A program made the position numbers and the translations under genes. The notes under the pieces are model-generated. The model had not been told where the DNA came from. It ran no database searches and saw nothing but the letters and a program-made list of their open reading frames with translations. Below, piece after piece: positions 33,965 through 44,012 of a stretch of 64,000 bases of DNA (the stretch's first letter is position 1; every line of letters starts with the position of its first letter). The stretch is taken from the NCBI RefSeq assembly GCF_000372725.1, contig NW_005202368.1, positions 136,198 through 200,197 of the forward strand. The letters are read 5' to 3'. The DNA is from Emiliania huxleyi CCMP1516. Taxonomy: Eukaryota; Haptophyta; Isochrysidales; Noelaerhabdaceae.

Positions 33965-34258
33965 GGCTCGCGAGCAGCTGGATCCCCTCCTTCAGCTCGT
34001 GCTCCTCGAGGTCCTCGTGCTCGCCATCGTCGTGCTCGATTCTCCACAGCGCGGGTTCGTCCGCCGCCTAGCGTGTGACATGAAAGCGATGAGGGACATG
34101 GTTCCCGCATGTTTATGGCGCGGCGCAGACGTCTCGCCTCCCCAGGCGGCATATACTTCCAAACCACGGCGTGGACGTCGCGGTCCACGCCGTCGAAGCG
34201 CCGCAGCAGCAGCTTGCCGATGTGAGGTCCCTTCGTCCGCCAGTCCCCGCTGCTGCTC

Positions 34259-34311
<53 letters not shown>

Positions 34312-35331
34312 TGCCGTGCCTCCCCCCCCGCGGAGGGCCGGCGACAGCGTGCCGGTCACGAATTCCTCCGTGAAGGGGTCGAAGTAAAGCACCCCGCTGG
34401 GCGGGCCGCCGCGTGGCTTGGCCGTGGCAGACTTGACGTGGGCGATCTCCCAAGGCACCTTTGTGCCCTTGAACGCCGCGCCTTCGTCCCAAGCTTTCCG
34501 GATTGACTTGGGGTGCACCCAAATCGGCCGCACGTCTTGAGCAGCAAGGTCGCGCACGATGCGCTCTGGCAATGCGAAGCGGAAGGTGCGCTGTTCGGGC
34601 GGCCCCGTAATGGAGGTGGCCAGCGTCACCGTGATAGAGCCGCCCGCCCCCGCCGCTCCCTGCACCTTGGCGCAGTACCAGCCCTCCCGGAGCCGCACGT
34701 GCGCCAAGTCGCCCTCCTGCAGCCGAGAGGCGAAACCCTCCGGAGAGGGCGGGGGCTCTGCGACGAGGACGCCACCCTCGACCGAGTAGGGAAGCTTTTG
34801 CTGCTGAGCGAGCGACGCCCACGGCTCGTGCAGGTACTTAATGCGGATGTCGGGGCCGTCCACGCTCTCGACCTTCACGTCCAGCGTGTCGGGGAGAGGG
34901 AGCTCGAGGGAGACCTCGATGTCGGACTTCACCGTGTCCGTGATGTAAAGCCCCGTGACGTCGAGCTCGAGCTGCTGACTGGCCTGGATGGCGTACTTGG
35001 CGGGTGGGGGCGCGCTCCCGGCGGGGCGCCGCACCACCTTCGGCTTCACGATGGGCAAGTCCGCCGCGAGGGGCGGGGTGAAGCTGGCTTCGAGCCCCCG
35101 GTCCGCCGTCAGCTTGTCGTAGAGGTCGGCGCGCGCCCCCCCATCGGGCACGTTGTTGATCATGTCAAGCAGGCGCTGCCGCACGTTGCCGTAGGTCGCT
35201 GGCGGCACATCGGCCCTGAGCTCTTTCTTGAGCGCTGCGAGTTCATCGGCCGCGTGAGAGCGAAGTAGCCCGCCCTGCGAGGCCTCCAACCCCTCGATGA
35301 GTTGGCGCACCTGGTGGGGCGTCACCGACAT
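30699..35331 (-). CDS. Large multidomain poly(ADP-ribose) polymerase
   Basis: Three phase-0 exons, 35331-34138, 34067-32160 and 32096-30699, add up to 4,500 nt (1,499 residues). Both introns are short GC-AG (70 and 63 bp). In order: an N-terminal region from MSVTPHQVRQLIEGLEASQG; a Tudor-like strand block split by intron 1, ALWRIEHDDGEHEDLEEHEL; poly-Gly; a Cys/His block CTSQCEHNPLCTRGYKHGG; GAYSLVEGRLLHGRPVWKHT with WIATIPGGSWVVQQSKNVG; more than ten repeats of ALQTAREEAARAQE (coiled coil); and a C-terminal catalytic domain. That domain has FHGCSHEAA (His), FGAGLYTTPTAEYGCLYA (Tyr) and YFICNEVVGYQAVNL (Glu), so the H-Y-E triad of true polymerases seems intact. It would use NAD+ to ADP-ribosylate proteins, probably in the nucleus. 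Poly-Gly length may be unreliable. Confidence 0.8.
32330..32940 (-). repeat. 42 bp coding minisatellite in PARP gene
   Basis: Tandem units encoding ALQTAREEAARAQ(E), some with a variant AEQQLAAAEEE insert. Units are near identical at DNA level, showing recent expansion. Confidence 0.9.
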
Positions 35332-36200
35332 CGGGCTGTGCCCAGCCGCGCGTTTTGGCTCCCGCCCGCCTCCGCTAGGTTGACGTCCTTGCCCGCGAAA
35401 AGAAAGCCAATTGGATCTCGGGGAGGGCCCGGGCGCAGGTTCGACAAAAAGGGCCCCTCCGCGAGGGCCTATGCGCGCTCGCGCTCAGTGCTCCAGCTTT
35501 GCAGGAAGAGGCGCCGCAATCGGCGCGGCCCGTTCCCCGGGCTGTGTGGGCATCTGCCGGCGTCGGTCACCGGCCGAGAGGCGCCGCGGGTGAGGCGGCG
35601 CGGCTGCATTTCGAACGCGCCACACTGACCCCGTCGAGAGGCGGCGGCCAGCACCGCTCTTCGGCCGCCACAACCAAGCTGGTCGGCATCTTAGTTGAGG
35701 CATGCATCAAGCTGCATGAGTGCATCGGCTGCGGACTCAACAGGTCGATCAGGCCGCTGCTGGATCTCACAGACGGCGTGCTGCTGGGGGCGGGCCCGAG
35801 ACGGCTGGAATAGAGCCGAGTGAAGTGGCGAGCCAGAGGCTGCCTGGGTCGTCAAGTGGTGGTCCATGGCCACTCTGAGCAGGGCTGTGCTTTGGTGGGG
35901 CTGTGCTTGATCATGTGTGAAGTAGGAGTCCGTTGCCGGCGCTGCCTGAGGGTAAAACAGGCGTGAAATAGCCTCGTGTGGGGTGTTATGCGCCGGTGTG
36001 AGCTTGGGGACCCGATATAAGCGCGGCTCGGGACAGCTCGGGCCTGCTACTGATGGGCCTGGGCCAGGATAGCGGCAGGGAAGGCGAGGTGGTGAGCTGA
36101 CATTCTGGGGAGTCCGCGTGTGACCTTGTCGCGAGGCACGTGCCAAAAAGCGTTGTTTGCGGCTATTGCTCAAAACTTCGGGAGACAAGGCCTACATATT
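35332..36200. other. Intergenic, PARP upstream region
   Basis: No supported gene. Holds the first copy (35998-36093) of a direct repeat whose second copy is at 36356-36453. Confidence 0.4.
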
Positions 36201-36453
36201 ATGACTGCACCCATTGCCCTGGTGCATGAGGGCAGCGGGACGAGACATATCACGGTCGATGGCGCCGATAACGACCTCCGGAAAGCCCTCACAATCGCTC
36301 GGCAAGGGGTCCACCGGGACAGTCTCGAGGCCTCTTCGTGGCATCACGAGCCGGTGTGAGCTTGAAGGCCCGATATAAGTGCGGTCTGGGACAGCTTGGG
36401 CCTGCTACTGATGGGCCTGGGCCAGGAGGGCGGCAGGGAAGGCGAGGGGGAGT
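35998..36453 (+). repeat. Direct repeat pair of about 95 bp
   Basis: 35998-36093 and 36356-36453 share GTGAGCTTG..CCCGATATAAG, GGGACAGCT and CTGCTACTGATGGGCCTGGG, 358 bp apart. They bracket a fasciclin gene fragment. Confidence 0.75.
36222..36356 (+). pseudogene. Fasciclin gene fragment
   Basis: Similar at DNA level to 42605-42730: shared GTCGATGGCGCCGAT, GACCTCCGGAA and GTGGCATCACGAG. Only the last third of the domain is present, without a start. Confidence 0.6.
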
Positions 36454-36883
36454 GCCGCGGCGAGGCCTCCGGCTGTTTGCGGCGGGCGGCTTGCTGCTCG
36501 CGGCGATGGCGAAAAACTCGTCTCGCCACACGCCAAGGGCTTATGCTCTGGCGAGACGTGAGGCGCATGCGCCCAGGAGGGGAGGGGGCATGTGTAACGA
36601 CACTGCTAGAGATGCCTTTCGGGGCCCAGAGATAAAACTTCTGTGATGCCATGCGTGACCTAGTAGTGTCCCCAGCTATGGGCGTGTCCACGTTGGAGCC
36701 AGGTGTGGTGTGGGCGCGAGAATAGCTCCGCCGTTCATGGAGGCAACCGATGCGAGTCGACTGGTGTGTGTCGTCGTGGTTTCGTATCAAGAATACTCAC
36801 TCACCGTCACCGGCCCGGAGGCTGGGTACCCTCTAGACAAGGGGGAGGAGGTCGGTGCGCCTTCTTTTCAATTTTAGAGTGCG
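36454..36883. other. Intergenic, no gene seen
   Basis: Short overlapping ORFs without motifs. Confidence 0.35.
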
Positions 36884-37176
36884 ACGGTGTATCATTCACT
36901 TTATGCCACCGTCGCACAACTGCATTGGGTCTCGAGAGTTCGAATCCCGCAGTTCGACTCGCAAAAAACCCAGACGGGCGTTGTCACTGGTTCGAAACCC
37001 ACCTTAGAGCGTTCACCTGCTATCCGCCGGTACCCAAACCGGATGCATCTCCGCACGACCCAGGAATGCAGTTTTGCGACGGTGTATCATTCAGATTCAC
37101 TTTATGCCACCGTTGCATATCCGGATAAAGTATGCAACGACGGTGGCATCGAAAGTGAATGATACACCGTCGCATA
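36884..37176. repeat. MITE-like element with GCGACGGTGTATCATTCA termini
   Basis: Three copies of GCGACGGTGTATCATTCA(..)CTTTATGCCACCGT: at 36884-36918, 37076-37117, and inverted at 37130-37176. The last two make a near-perfect palindrome of about 100 bp. Each copy also folds by itself (GCGACGGTG pairs with CACCGTCGC). Confidence 0.75.
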
Positions 37177-37240
37177 GAGAATTCTTTTTGAGAGATTTTT
37201 TGCCTACAAGTTCAATCAGAGAAGCTGAGGTACGCCCTTC

Positions 37241-38368
37241 TCACAGCCCCGGCGCCCACGCCTCGATCTTCTTGGGCAGCAGCTGGTTCGACAGGTCCTC
37301 TCCGTGGCCTAGACAGCCGCGTTCGCCCCTACCCCAGGCCAGCTCCAGGCGGCGCCGTCGGCAGTGAGGGCGAAGCTGTGGCCGCTTCCCGCCGACACAG
37401 CGACGACGCGCTGGCCCGCCAAGGCCTCGACCTTCTTGGGCAGCAGCTGGCGCTGCTCGTCGCCGTGGCCCAGCTTGCCATCCCTCCCATCGCCCCAGCT
37501 CCAGACGGCGCCATCGGTGGTGAGGGCGAGGCTGTGAGCCCCTCCAGCCGAGACAGCGACGACGCGCCGCCCCGCCAAGGCCTCGATCTTCTTGGGCAGC
37601 AGCTGGTGCTGCCGGTCGCCGTGGCCGAGCTCGCCAAAGAGTCCACCGCCCCAGCTCCAGACGGCGCCATCGGTGGTGATGGCGAGGTTGTGAGCCCCTC
37701 CAGCCGACACAGCGACGACGCGCTGGCCTGCAAAGGCCTCGACCTTCGCCGGCAGCAGCTGGTTCTGCTCGTCGCCGTGGCCCAGCGCGCCCACGTCTCC
37801 ATCGCCCCAGCTCCAGACGGCACCGCCGGCGGTGAGGGCGACGCTGTGGCCATTTCCAGCTGACACGCTCACGGCGCGCTCGTCACCCAGCGTCGACGGG
37901 AGGCGGGTCGGCGTGTTGAGCTGCGTCACGCCCTCGCCGTGGCCAAGCAGCCCGGGGATTGGATTGTAGTCCGGCGAAGAGCCGCACGACGACAGCCGCC
38001 CCTCGCCGTCGATGAAAAGGCTGTGCGATATGCCTGCTGCCGCCCTCGCCGGCGGGTTGGACTCGCGCAGCAGCGCCGAATAGCACAGCCACCGCACGGC
38101 GCAGTTCTCGTCTTCGGGCTGCGCCGGCAGCTCGTAGCCGCGCTCTTGCGCCCACAAGCGGATGCCTTGCTTCGCGAGTGAGGCGTGAAAGAGCAGCGAG
38201 ACGGCCGCGACGAGCGATGTCGACGGGGCTGTCGCAGCGAGAGAGGACGCGCTCGAGGAGCTCCCTGGGGAGGTCGAGGAGCCGGGCGGGCGGCGGCGCG
38301 TCTGGCGAGGGCGCGGCGGCGGCGGCGGTGGCGAGGCGGCGCGAGCGGCGGCGCGGCGGGGTGGACAT
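37241..38368 (-). pseudogene. F-box/RCC1-repeat protein gene with two frameshifts
   Basis: ATG 38368 starts MSTPPRRRSRRLATAAAAAP, then an F-box, LLDLPRELLERVLSRCDSP. The frame must shift near 38205-38215 to reach AAVSLLFHASLAKQGIRLWA and ISHSLFIDGEGRLSSCGS, the expected continuation in this algal family. Then come RCC1 repeats (HSVALTAGGAVWSWGDGDVG, LGHGDEQNQLLPAKVEAFAG, and so on). A second shift near 37325, at a CTGG-C-CTGG duplication, is needed to reach WGRGERGCLGHGEDLSNQ and LLPKKIEAWAPGL before TGA (37241). RCC1 domains form a seven-blade propeller and F-boxes recruit SCF ligases. Two shifts suggest a decaying copy, unless both are sequencing errors. Confidence 0.65.
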
Positions 38369-38982
38369 CGCGCGAAGAAGAATGGCGGGCGCCGCGGACC
38401 AGTTCCGCGAGCGCTCGTCAGGGGGTGGTGTGCGGTTCTTGCCGTAGTGTGTGTGTGTGTACTCACACACACACACTTGCCGTAGTTCCTCTTCGGTCGC
38501 CTAGCCCCGGCGCCGTCTGGCGGACGCCTGCGTGTCACGAGTGCGAGCCGCTCGCGGTTCGTACGCCCGCTTGCGGGTTCGAGTGGCGGGCTATCCCGCT
38601 TGCGGGATGGCTTAGCGGGTTCGACCCGTCACACATTGGCTGCCGGGGTGTGCCGAGGGGGGGCTGGGTGGGCGGTAAGCCGTCATTGCCCGGCGCTGCT
38701 TGCAGCGCTCTGGGTGGTAGACTGGTAGTGGCGGCGCTCCAAGAGTGGTGCTCTTGGGAAGAGGTTCCTCCTTTCCGCTCCCCCCCCGCAAGGCGCGAGA
38801 CACACACACAAGAAATTGTTTTGCAGAAATCTCCCCGGGAGATTGCAAAATCGCGATCTGGGGGTCCCCTGACACTCAGAATGAACCCACCCAGTGTCAA
38901 CCATGATGAAACCAAATTAAAACCGATTGAGGACCCAATTTGTCAAATTGGTGACCAACATTGCATGACCACTCGTGAGTGA
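38369..38982. other. Intergenic
   Basis: Contains a GTGTGTGTGTGTAC/CACACACACACA inverted microsatellite (38445-38476) and several short hairpins near 38580-38640. No gene supported. Confidence 0.4.
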
Positions 38983-38988
38983 GTGGTC

Positions 38989-39209
38989 GTTTGAGCGCAG
39001 AGGCTCAGAGCCGGAGGGTGGCTGGCTCTATGTAGGACTGTAAAGGATCAAAGCACTGCTTCACGCAAACGCTCGCAAGGGACGTAGGACCGTGACAAGA
39101 TTGAGCACAAGGAAGCTCGAGAGTCGAGTATTGACATTGGGGGCACGGCGCGGGATGCGCCGTGCTAGTAGCGTGTGTGAAGGGTAGCACAGGCGTCCGA
39201 ATTCAGACG
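38989..39209 (+). repeat. Left terminal direct repeat
   Basis: Begins GTTTGAGCGCAGAGGCTCAG and ends GTCCGAATTCAGACG. Contains ATTGACATTGGGGGCACGGC. Confidence 0.9.
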
Positions 39210-41416
39210 CCCCCCCCAGGACCGATGCTGAAGGCGTCGGGGATGTACCGTAGATCGCGACGCCTGTGCGGGCAAGGCCGAAGGCGGCACGAGGAGGGAG
39301 TAGTTGACATTCGAGAGTCGCCCTTGACGGAGGCGAGGCGCGGGGAGTAGTTGACGGATCGCTCGAGTAGTTGACGGATCGCTCGGCTACGGCGGAGGCG
39401 GCAGAGCTCGGAGTCGAGGTTGGCGCAGGCGTCTCGAGCACTGGCGAGAAGAGCGCCGGCCGTGCGAGGCGAGGCATCACGCTCGAAGACGAAGGCGAGA
39501 CTTGAGTCCTCGACGGTAGAGCCGACGGCGACGGCGCTGGTGGCAGAGGCGCTGGCCGAGAGCTCGGCTCCGGCGGAGGCGGCAGAGCACGTCCGCTCGG
39601 AGTCGAGGTTGGCGCAGGCGTCTCGAGCACTGGCGAGATGAGCGCCGGCCGTGCGAGGCGAGGCATCACGCTCGAAGACGAAGGCAAGACTTGAGTCCTC
39701 GACGGTAGAGCCGACGGCGACGGCGCTGGTGGCAGAGGCGCTGGCCGAGAGCTCGGCTCCGGCGGAGGCGGCAGAGCACGTCCGCTCGGAGTCGAGGTTG
39801 GCGCAGGCGTCTCGAGCACTGGCGAGAAGAGCGCCGGCCGTGCGAGGCGAGGCATCACGCACGAAGACGAAGGTCTTGACGGAGGCGATGCCTTGCTCGA
39901 CGGTACGGCCGACGGCGATGGCGCTGGCGGCAGAGGCGCTGGCCGATCGCTCGGCTACGGCGGAGGCTGCGGCAGGGCACGTCCGGTCGCAGTTGAGGGC
40001 GGCGCAGGCGTCTCGCGCGCTGGCCCGAGGGGCGCCGGCCGTGCGAGGCGCGGCATCACGCTCGAAGACGAAGGTCTTGTCGGAGGCGATGCCTTGCTCG
40101 ACGGTACGGCCGACGGCGATGGCACTGGCGGCAGAGGCACTGGCCGATCGCTCGGCTACGGCGGAGGCTGCGGCAGGGCGCGTCCGGTCGTAGTCGAGGG
40201 CGGCGCAGGCGTCTCGCGCGCCGGCCAGGAGAGCGCCGGCCGTGCGAGCCGAGTCATCGCACTTGACAGAGGCGATGCCTTGCTCGACGGTAGCGACGGC
40301 GACGGCGCTGATGTTGCAAATTCTAAAAAGGTTCCACCAGAGCTTGCGTGTGGCGGCGGCGGCTGGCGCCTTGGCTGGGGCGGCTGTGACTGGCGCCTCG
40401 GCCTCCGTTGGGGCAGAGGCCTCAGCTGGTTGGTTGGCCTTGTGGGCGGCGGCCTCGGCTGTCGCCTCGGCTCCCTGGGTAGTGGCCTCGGCTGTCGCCT
40501 CGTCCTCTTGTATGGCAGCCTCGGCTGGTGCCTCGGCAGCCGGGTCGGGGGCTGCGCCCCCTTCCCCCGGGCCCCCCCACGGCCGTCGCCCCGGATGAGA
40601 GGTCTGACAGGAGGCGTCGGCGTCGGCCTGCAGCCGATGGCAGTAGTGAAGGAGGCAAGGGGCAGCTGACGGCAACGGAGCTGGGCGGCGACCGGTAGAC
40701 TCGACCGAAGCAACCCCCCCAACACGAGATGGCCCGCATCGTCGGCACCCTCGTTTGGGACTGGGGCAGGGTGGGTGATTTGAAGTTGAAGTTGAGCTGC
40801 GCCGGGTCTCGGCGCCGGCGATGATGTTGTTGATGGACGGACCTGTGAGGACGGCTGTAAACCATCCATCGGGCTGCCTTCCGGGAGCGCCTGGCGGCCT
40901 TCCTGGAGGCTGTGCTGATGCAGAGGAGCTGGTGAGCGCAAAATGGCAGGCGCCGTTGATGGAGATCATGTCTGGAAGCGGCTCTGCGGGGACTGGCACT
41001 GGTGTTGGTCCAGAAACAGCGACGGCGAGGGTGACGGTGAGCAGGATGGTGAAAACGCAGTAGACTCCGGAGCCGAAGGCGATGCGAGTCTTGGCGCGAG
41101 CCACGCAGGCCGCAGAGAGAGCGCAAGCGGCGGTGAACCGCTCGCGAGCGCACACAACGAGCCGGCGGGCGGCAGTGAGAAAGTAGTGGACAAAGTCGAC
41201 GGTGACGACAAAGATGGAGGTGGCGATGGAGAGGGCGAGCTGGATGATGGGCGGCGCTGAGCCGAAGATGGCGCGGGCGCAGGGGCGCAGGCCGGAGACG
41301 GCGCAGGCGCGAGGGCGCAGGCCGAGGTTGTCGTCGAGAGTGACGGGATCGCCAGAGTAGTCGGTGATCAGATAGGTCATTTTTTCGCTGCTGGGCGTGG
41401 CGGAGATGTCCGCCAT
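39203..41416 (-). CDS. Novel repeat-rich membrane protein ORF inside the element
   Basis: ATG 41416 (MADISATPSSEKMTYLITDY) to a TGA supplied by the left terminal repeat, about 737 residues. The N-terminal third has likely membrane segments, IIQLALSIATSIFVVTVDFV and VYCVFTILLTVTLAVAVSG. A Pro/Ala/Glu-rich linker (about residues 290-360) follows. The C-terminal half is five to six repeats of about 62 residues of the type TFVFERDASPRTAGALLASA, RDACANLDSERTC, SAASAVAVGSTVE. I recognise no known family: it has no RT, protease or transposase signature. Because the ORF fits exactly between the repeats, it is likely the element's own or captured cargo. Very Ala/Ser-rich composition means part could be non-coding minisatellite read in one frame. 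Confidence 0.45.
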   Translation of the reverse strand: MADISATPSSEKMTYLITDYSGDPVTLDDNLGLRPRACAVSGLRPCARAIFGSAPPIIQLALSIATSIFVVTVDFVHYFLTAARRLVVCARERFTAACALSAACVARAKTRIAFGSGVYCVFTILLTVTLAVAVSGPTPVPVPAEPLPDMISINGACHFALTSSSASAQPPGRPPGAPGRQPDGWFTAVLTGPSINNIIAGAETRRSSTSTSNHPPCPSPKRGCRRCGPSRVGGVASVESTGRRPAPLPSAAPCLLHYCHRLQADADASCQTSHPGRRPWGGPGEGGAAPDPAAEAPAEAAIQEDEATAEATTQGAEATAEAAAHKANQPAEASAPTEAEAPVTAAPAKAPAAAATRKLWWNLFRICNISAVAVATVEQGIASVKCDDSARTAGALLAGARDACAALDYDRTRPAAASAVAERSASASAASAIAVGRTVEQGIASDKTFVFERDAAPRTAGAPRASARDACAALNCDRTCPAAASAVAERSASASAASAIAVGRTVEQGIASVKTFVFVRDASPRTAGALLASARDACANLDSERTCSAASAGAELSASASATSAVAVGSTVEDSSLAFVFERDASPRTAGAHLASARDACANLDSERTCSAASAGAELSASASATSAVAVGSTVEDSSLAFVFERDASPRTAGALLASARDACANLDSELCRLRRSRAIRQLLERSVNYSPRLASVKGDSRMSTTPSSCRLRPCPHRRRDLRYIPDAFSIGPGGGV
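39400..40320. repeat. About 186 bp tandem repeats in the element
   Basis: Five or six units sharing GGCGCAGGCGTCTCGAGCAC or GGCGCAGGCGTCTCGCGCGC and CGCTGGCCGAGAGCTCGG-type blocks; adjacent units can be nearly identical over more than 150 bp. Confidence 0.85.
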
Positions 41417-41455
41417 AACCTCGGGGGTGGAGTGCACCTCACCGTAAGGTACCAC

Positions 41456-41675
41456 GTTTGAGCGCAGAGGCTCAGAGCCGGAGGGTGGCTGGCTCTATGT
41501 AGGACTGTAAAGGGTCAAAGCACTGCTTCACGCAAACGCTCGCAAGGGACGTAGGACCGTGACAAGATTGAGCACAAGGAAGCTGAGAGTCGAGTATTGA
41601 CATTGGGGGCACGGCGCGGGATGCGCCGTGCTAGTAGCGTGTGTGAAGGGTAGCACAGGCGTCCGAATTCAGACG
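41456..41675 (+). repeat. Right terminal direct repeat
   Basis: Second copy of 38989-39209, same orientation, about 99% identical by eye. Confidence 0.9.
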
Positions 41676-41681
41676 GTGGTC

Positions 41682-42135
41682 ACACACACACACACATGAC
41701 CACTCGGCAAAAATGTTGTCGGATGTGTCGTGAGATTCAGTGTGCGTTTTTTGGCAATTCCACTGCAATTGTAAATTGGTATGTACAAACAACATGTAAG
41801 ATGCTCGCCACGATTGGACGAGGCGGCGTGGTTTCTTAATGCTACGTTTTCTTAATGCCCGCAACCCACTGTAGTAGTGCCCCAGTGCGCGCCAGTCAGT
41901 CAGTCCCGTGCCCAGTGTCGTGCGAGGGAGCTGTGTTGCCTCCTCCCCCGCCACCGCCCGCACCACTCCCCCGAGCGAGGTGTAATTCTCTCTCTCTGAC
42001 TGTGGACATGAGCCGGACCGCCACACAGAGGAACGTTTTCTCGCGGCCGTCCCAACTGCCGCCCCAATTTTGGCTTTTGGGCTCTGACTTGCAATCTTCG
42101 GCCCCTTGCTCTTCGATCAGGACGTCCACCTCTCG
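41682..42135. other. Between element and fasciclin gene
   Basis: No gene seen. Contains the CCAGTCCCGTGCCCAGTG element copy at 41884-41938. Confidence 0.4.
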
Positions 42136-42842
42136 ATGCTACTCGCGATGTGGGCGACAGGCGCAGTTGCGGCTGAGGCGCAGCACGCCAACCGGCGCCA
42201 ACTTGTAGGCAGGGGTCATTGCTTAGAAGCGGACGTCTACGGTCCCCAGATGACGGTGTGGGATCAGGTGCAGTACTTTACAAATCCCGACTTTGCGACT
42301 GCTCTGGTGAACACAGTGTACTGCGCACGGGCCGTCGCGCTTGCCGGGCTGGACTCGGTTCTGAACTCCGCGTCCCAAAACTACACGATCTTCTGTCCGT
42401 TGGATGCCGCGTTCCTTGATCTCGAGCAGACCGACAAGGCCCAATTTGACGCTCTGCTCAGCGACCCTACTGAGGCGCTCCGCATCATGAGCTTCCACGT
42501 TATTGATCATCTGGTCTTGTCGTCGTCGTTCCGGCATGGGGACGACGACTATATGTTTACGGACAACGTCATCACGACCCACCTCGGCCCCGATGTTACG
42601 GTCCGCGGGTCCAGGACGGGACCATTCACACCGTCGATGGCGCCGATGATGACCTCCGGAATGCCCTCGCAATCGCCTCGGATTGGGTCCACCGGGGACA
42701 CTCTCGGGTCCTCTCCGTGGCATCACGAGCTTTTGCCGTCATTACCCGAGGATCTTTTTCTTGTTGCACTTTGGCTCTTTTGTGTTTAAATTCTTTTCCT
42801 AGTGTCGGCCGCCGCACGCGTTGCGAATGCTCAAGCTTTTGA
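42136..42842 (+). pseudogene. Fasciclin (FAS1) domain protein with frameshift
   Basis: Starts MLLAMWATGAVAAEAQ, a signal peptide. The FAS1 core follows: DFATALVNTVYCARAVALAG, SQNYTIFCPLDAAFLDL, LRIMSFHVIDHLVLSS. Near 42605 the frame changes by one: the homologous continuation VQDGTIHTVDGADDDLRNAL then AIASDWVHR lies in the next frame and runs to about 42842, overlapping the start of the PX gene. FAS1 proteins are secreted adhesion modules. The shift, plus a diverged partial copy at 36222-36356, suggests a decaying small family. An indel error could also explain it. Confidence 0.6.
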
Positions 42843-43366
42843 TCGAAGTCCCCTCCTTCTCCGACGAGGGCGGGCACACGCGCTACAAGGTGGCCACCGC
42901 CGCCGCCACCGAGGGAGCTGCGCCGACCGTCGCCTTTCGCCGCTTCTCCGAGTTTGAGAAGCTGCACGCTGCGCTCGGCATCGCGGTGCCTCTCCCGCCA
43001 AGCCGCCACCTCACCGCGTCGCCCAACTGCACCGCAACGCCTCGCCACGCAACACCGCCGCGCCGCAAGCGCGACAGACCACCGCCTCACCACCTTTGCA
43101 CGACATCGCCGTCCTCCGCGCAGGTGCCCTTCCCGGTGGCAAAGACGTACGGCATCAAGGGCGCGAGCGACGCGACCAAGCGGGAGCGGCGGCACAAGCT
43201 GCAGGAGTACCTGCGCCAGACCGCCGCAGCCTTCCCTGCCGACAACCCGCCGCAGGCCCTCCTCACCTTTCTGGGCTTCAAGCAGCCGACTGGAGCCGCG
43301 CGTTGCGCGTCAACCGGCGGCGCGGCGGCCGCAGCGGCGAGTGAGGAGGAGTGTCCCAGAAGCTGA
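42827..43366 (+). CDS. PX-domain phosphoinositide-binding protein
   Basis: Exons 42827-42985 and 43124-43366, with a phase-0 GT-AG intron of 138 bp. The intron is a multiple of three, so the frame stays open if retained. The product of about 133 residues has VAFRRFSEFEKLHAALGIA (PX RRYSEF-type motif), VPFPVAKTYGIKG and KLQEYLRQTAAAFPAD then LLTFLGF, the usual end of a PX fold. PX domains bind PI3P on endosomes, as in sorting nexins. It is almost only the domain, with a short Ala-rich tail. Intron start and next exon share GTGCC(T/C)(C/T)TCCCG. Confidence 0.75.
   Translation: MLKLLIEVPSFSDEGGHTRYKVATAAATEGAAPTVAFRRFSEFEKLHAALGIAVPLPPSRHLTASPNCTATPRHATPPRRKRDRPPPHHLCTTSPSSAQVPFPVAKTYGIKGASDATKRERRHKLQEYLRQTAAAFPADNPPQALLTFLGFKQPTGAARCASTGGAAAAAASEEECPRS

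Positions 43367-44012
<646 letters not shown>

Larger units (their letters stand above)
38983..41681 (-). mobile_element. Element with 220 bp terminal direct repeats and 6 bp target duplication
   Basis: Terminal direct repeats at 38989-39209 and 41456-41675 differ only by one substitution and one 1-nt indel. The outer flanks are GTGGTC on both sides (38983-38988 and 41676-41681), as expected for a target-site duplication. Nearly all of the interior is one minus-strand ORF. No reverse transcriptase, integrase or transposase motif is seen, so this resembles a non-autonomous LTR-type element, though the repeat ends are not the usual TG...CA. Confidence 0.6.

Noticed and set aside
36930..37010. 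tRNA-like B-box sequences (GTTCGAATCCC, GGTTCGAAACCC)
   Set aside because: The expected five-base T stems do not pair and no cloverleaf could be drawn. A similar GGTTCGACCC at 38617 and GGTTCGAATCG at 7894 failed too.
38983..41681. Ordinary autonomous LTR retrotransposon
   Set aside because: No gag, protease, reverse transcriptase or integrase motif in any frame, and the repeat ends are not TG...CA.
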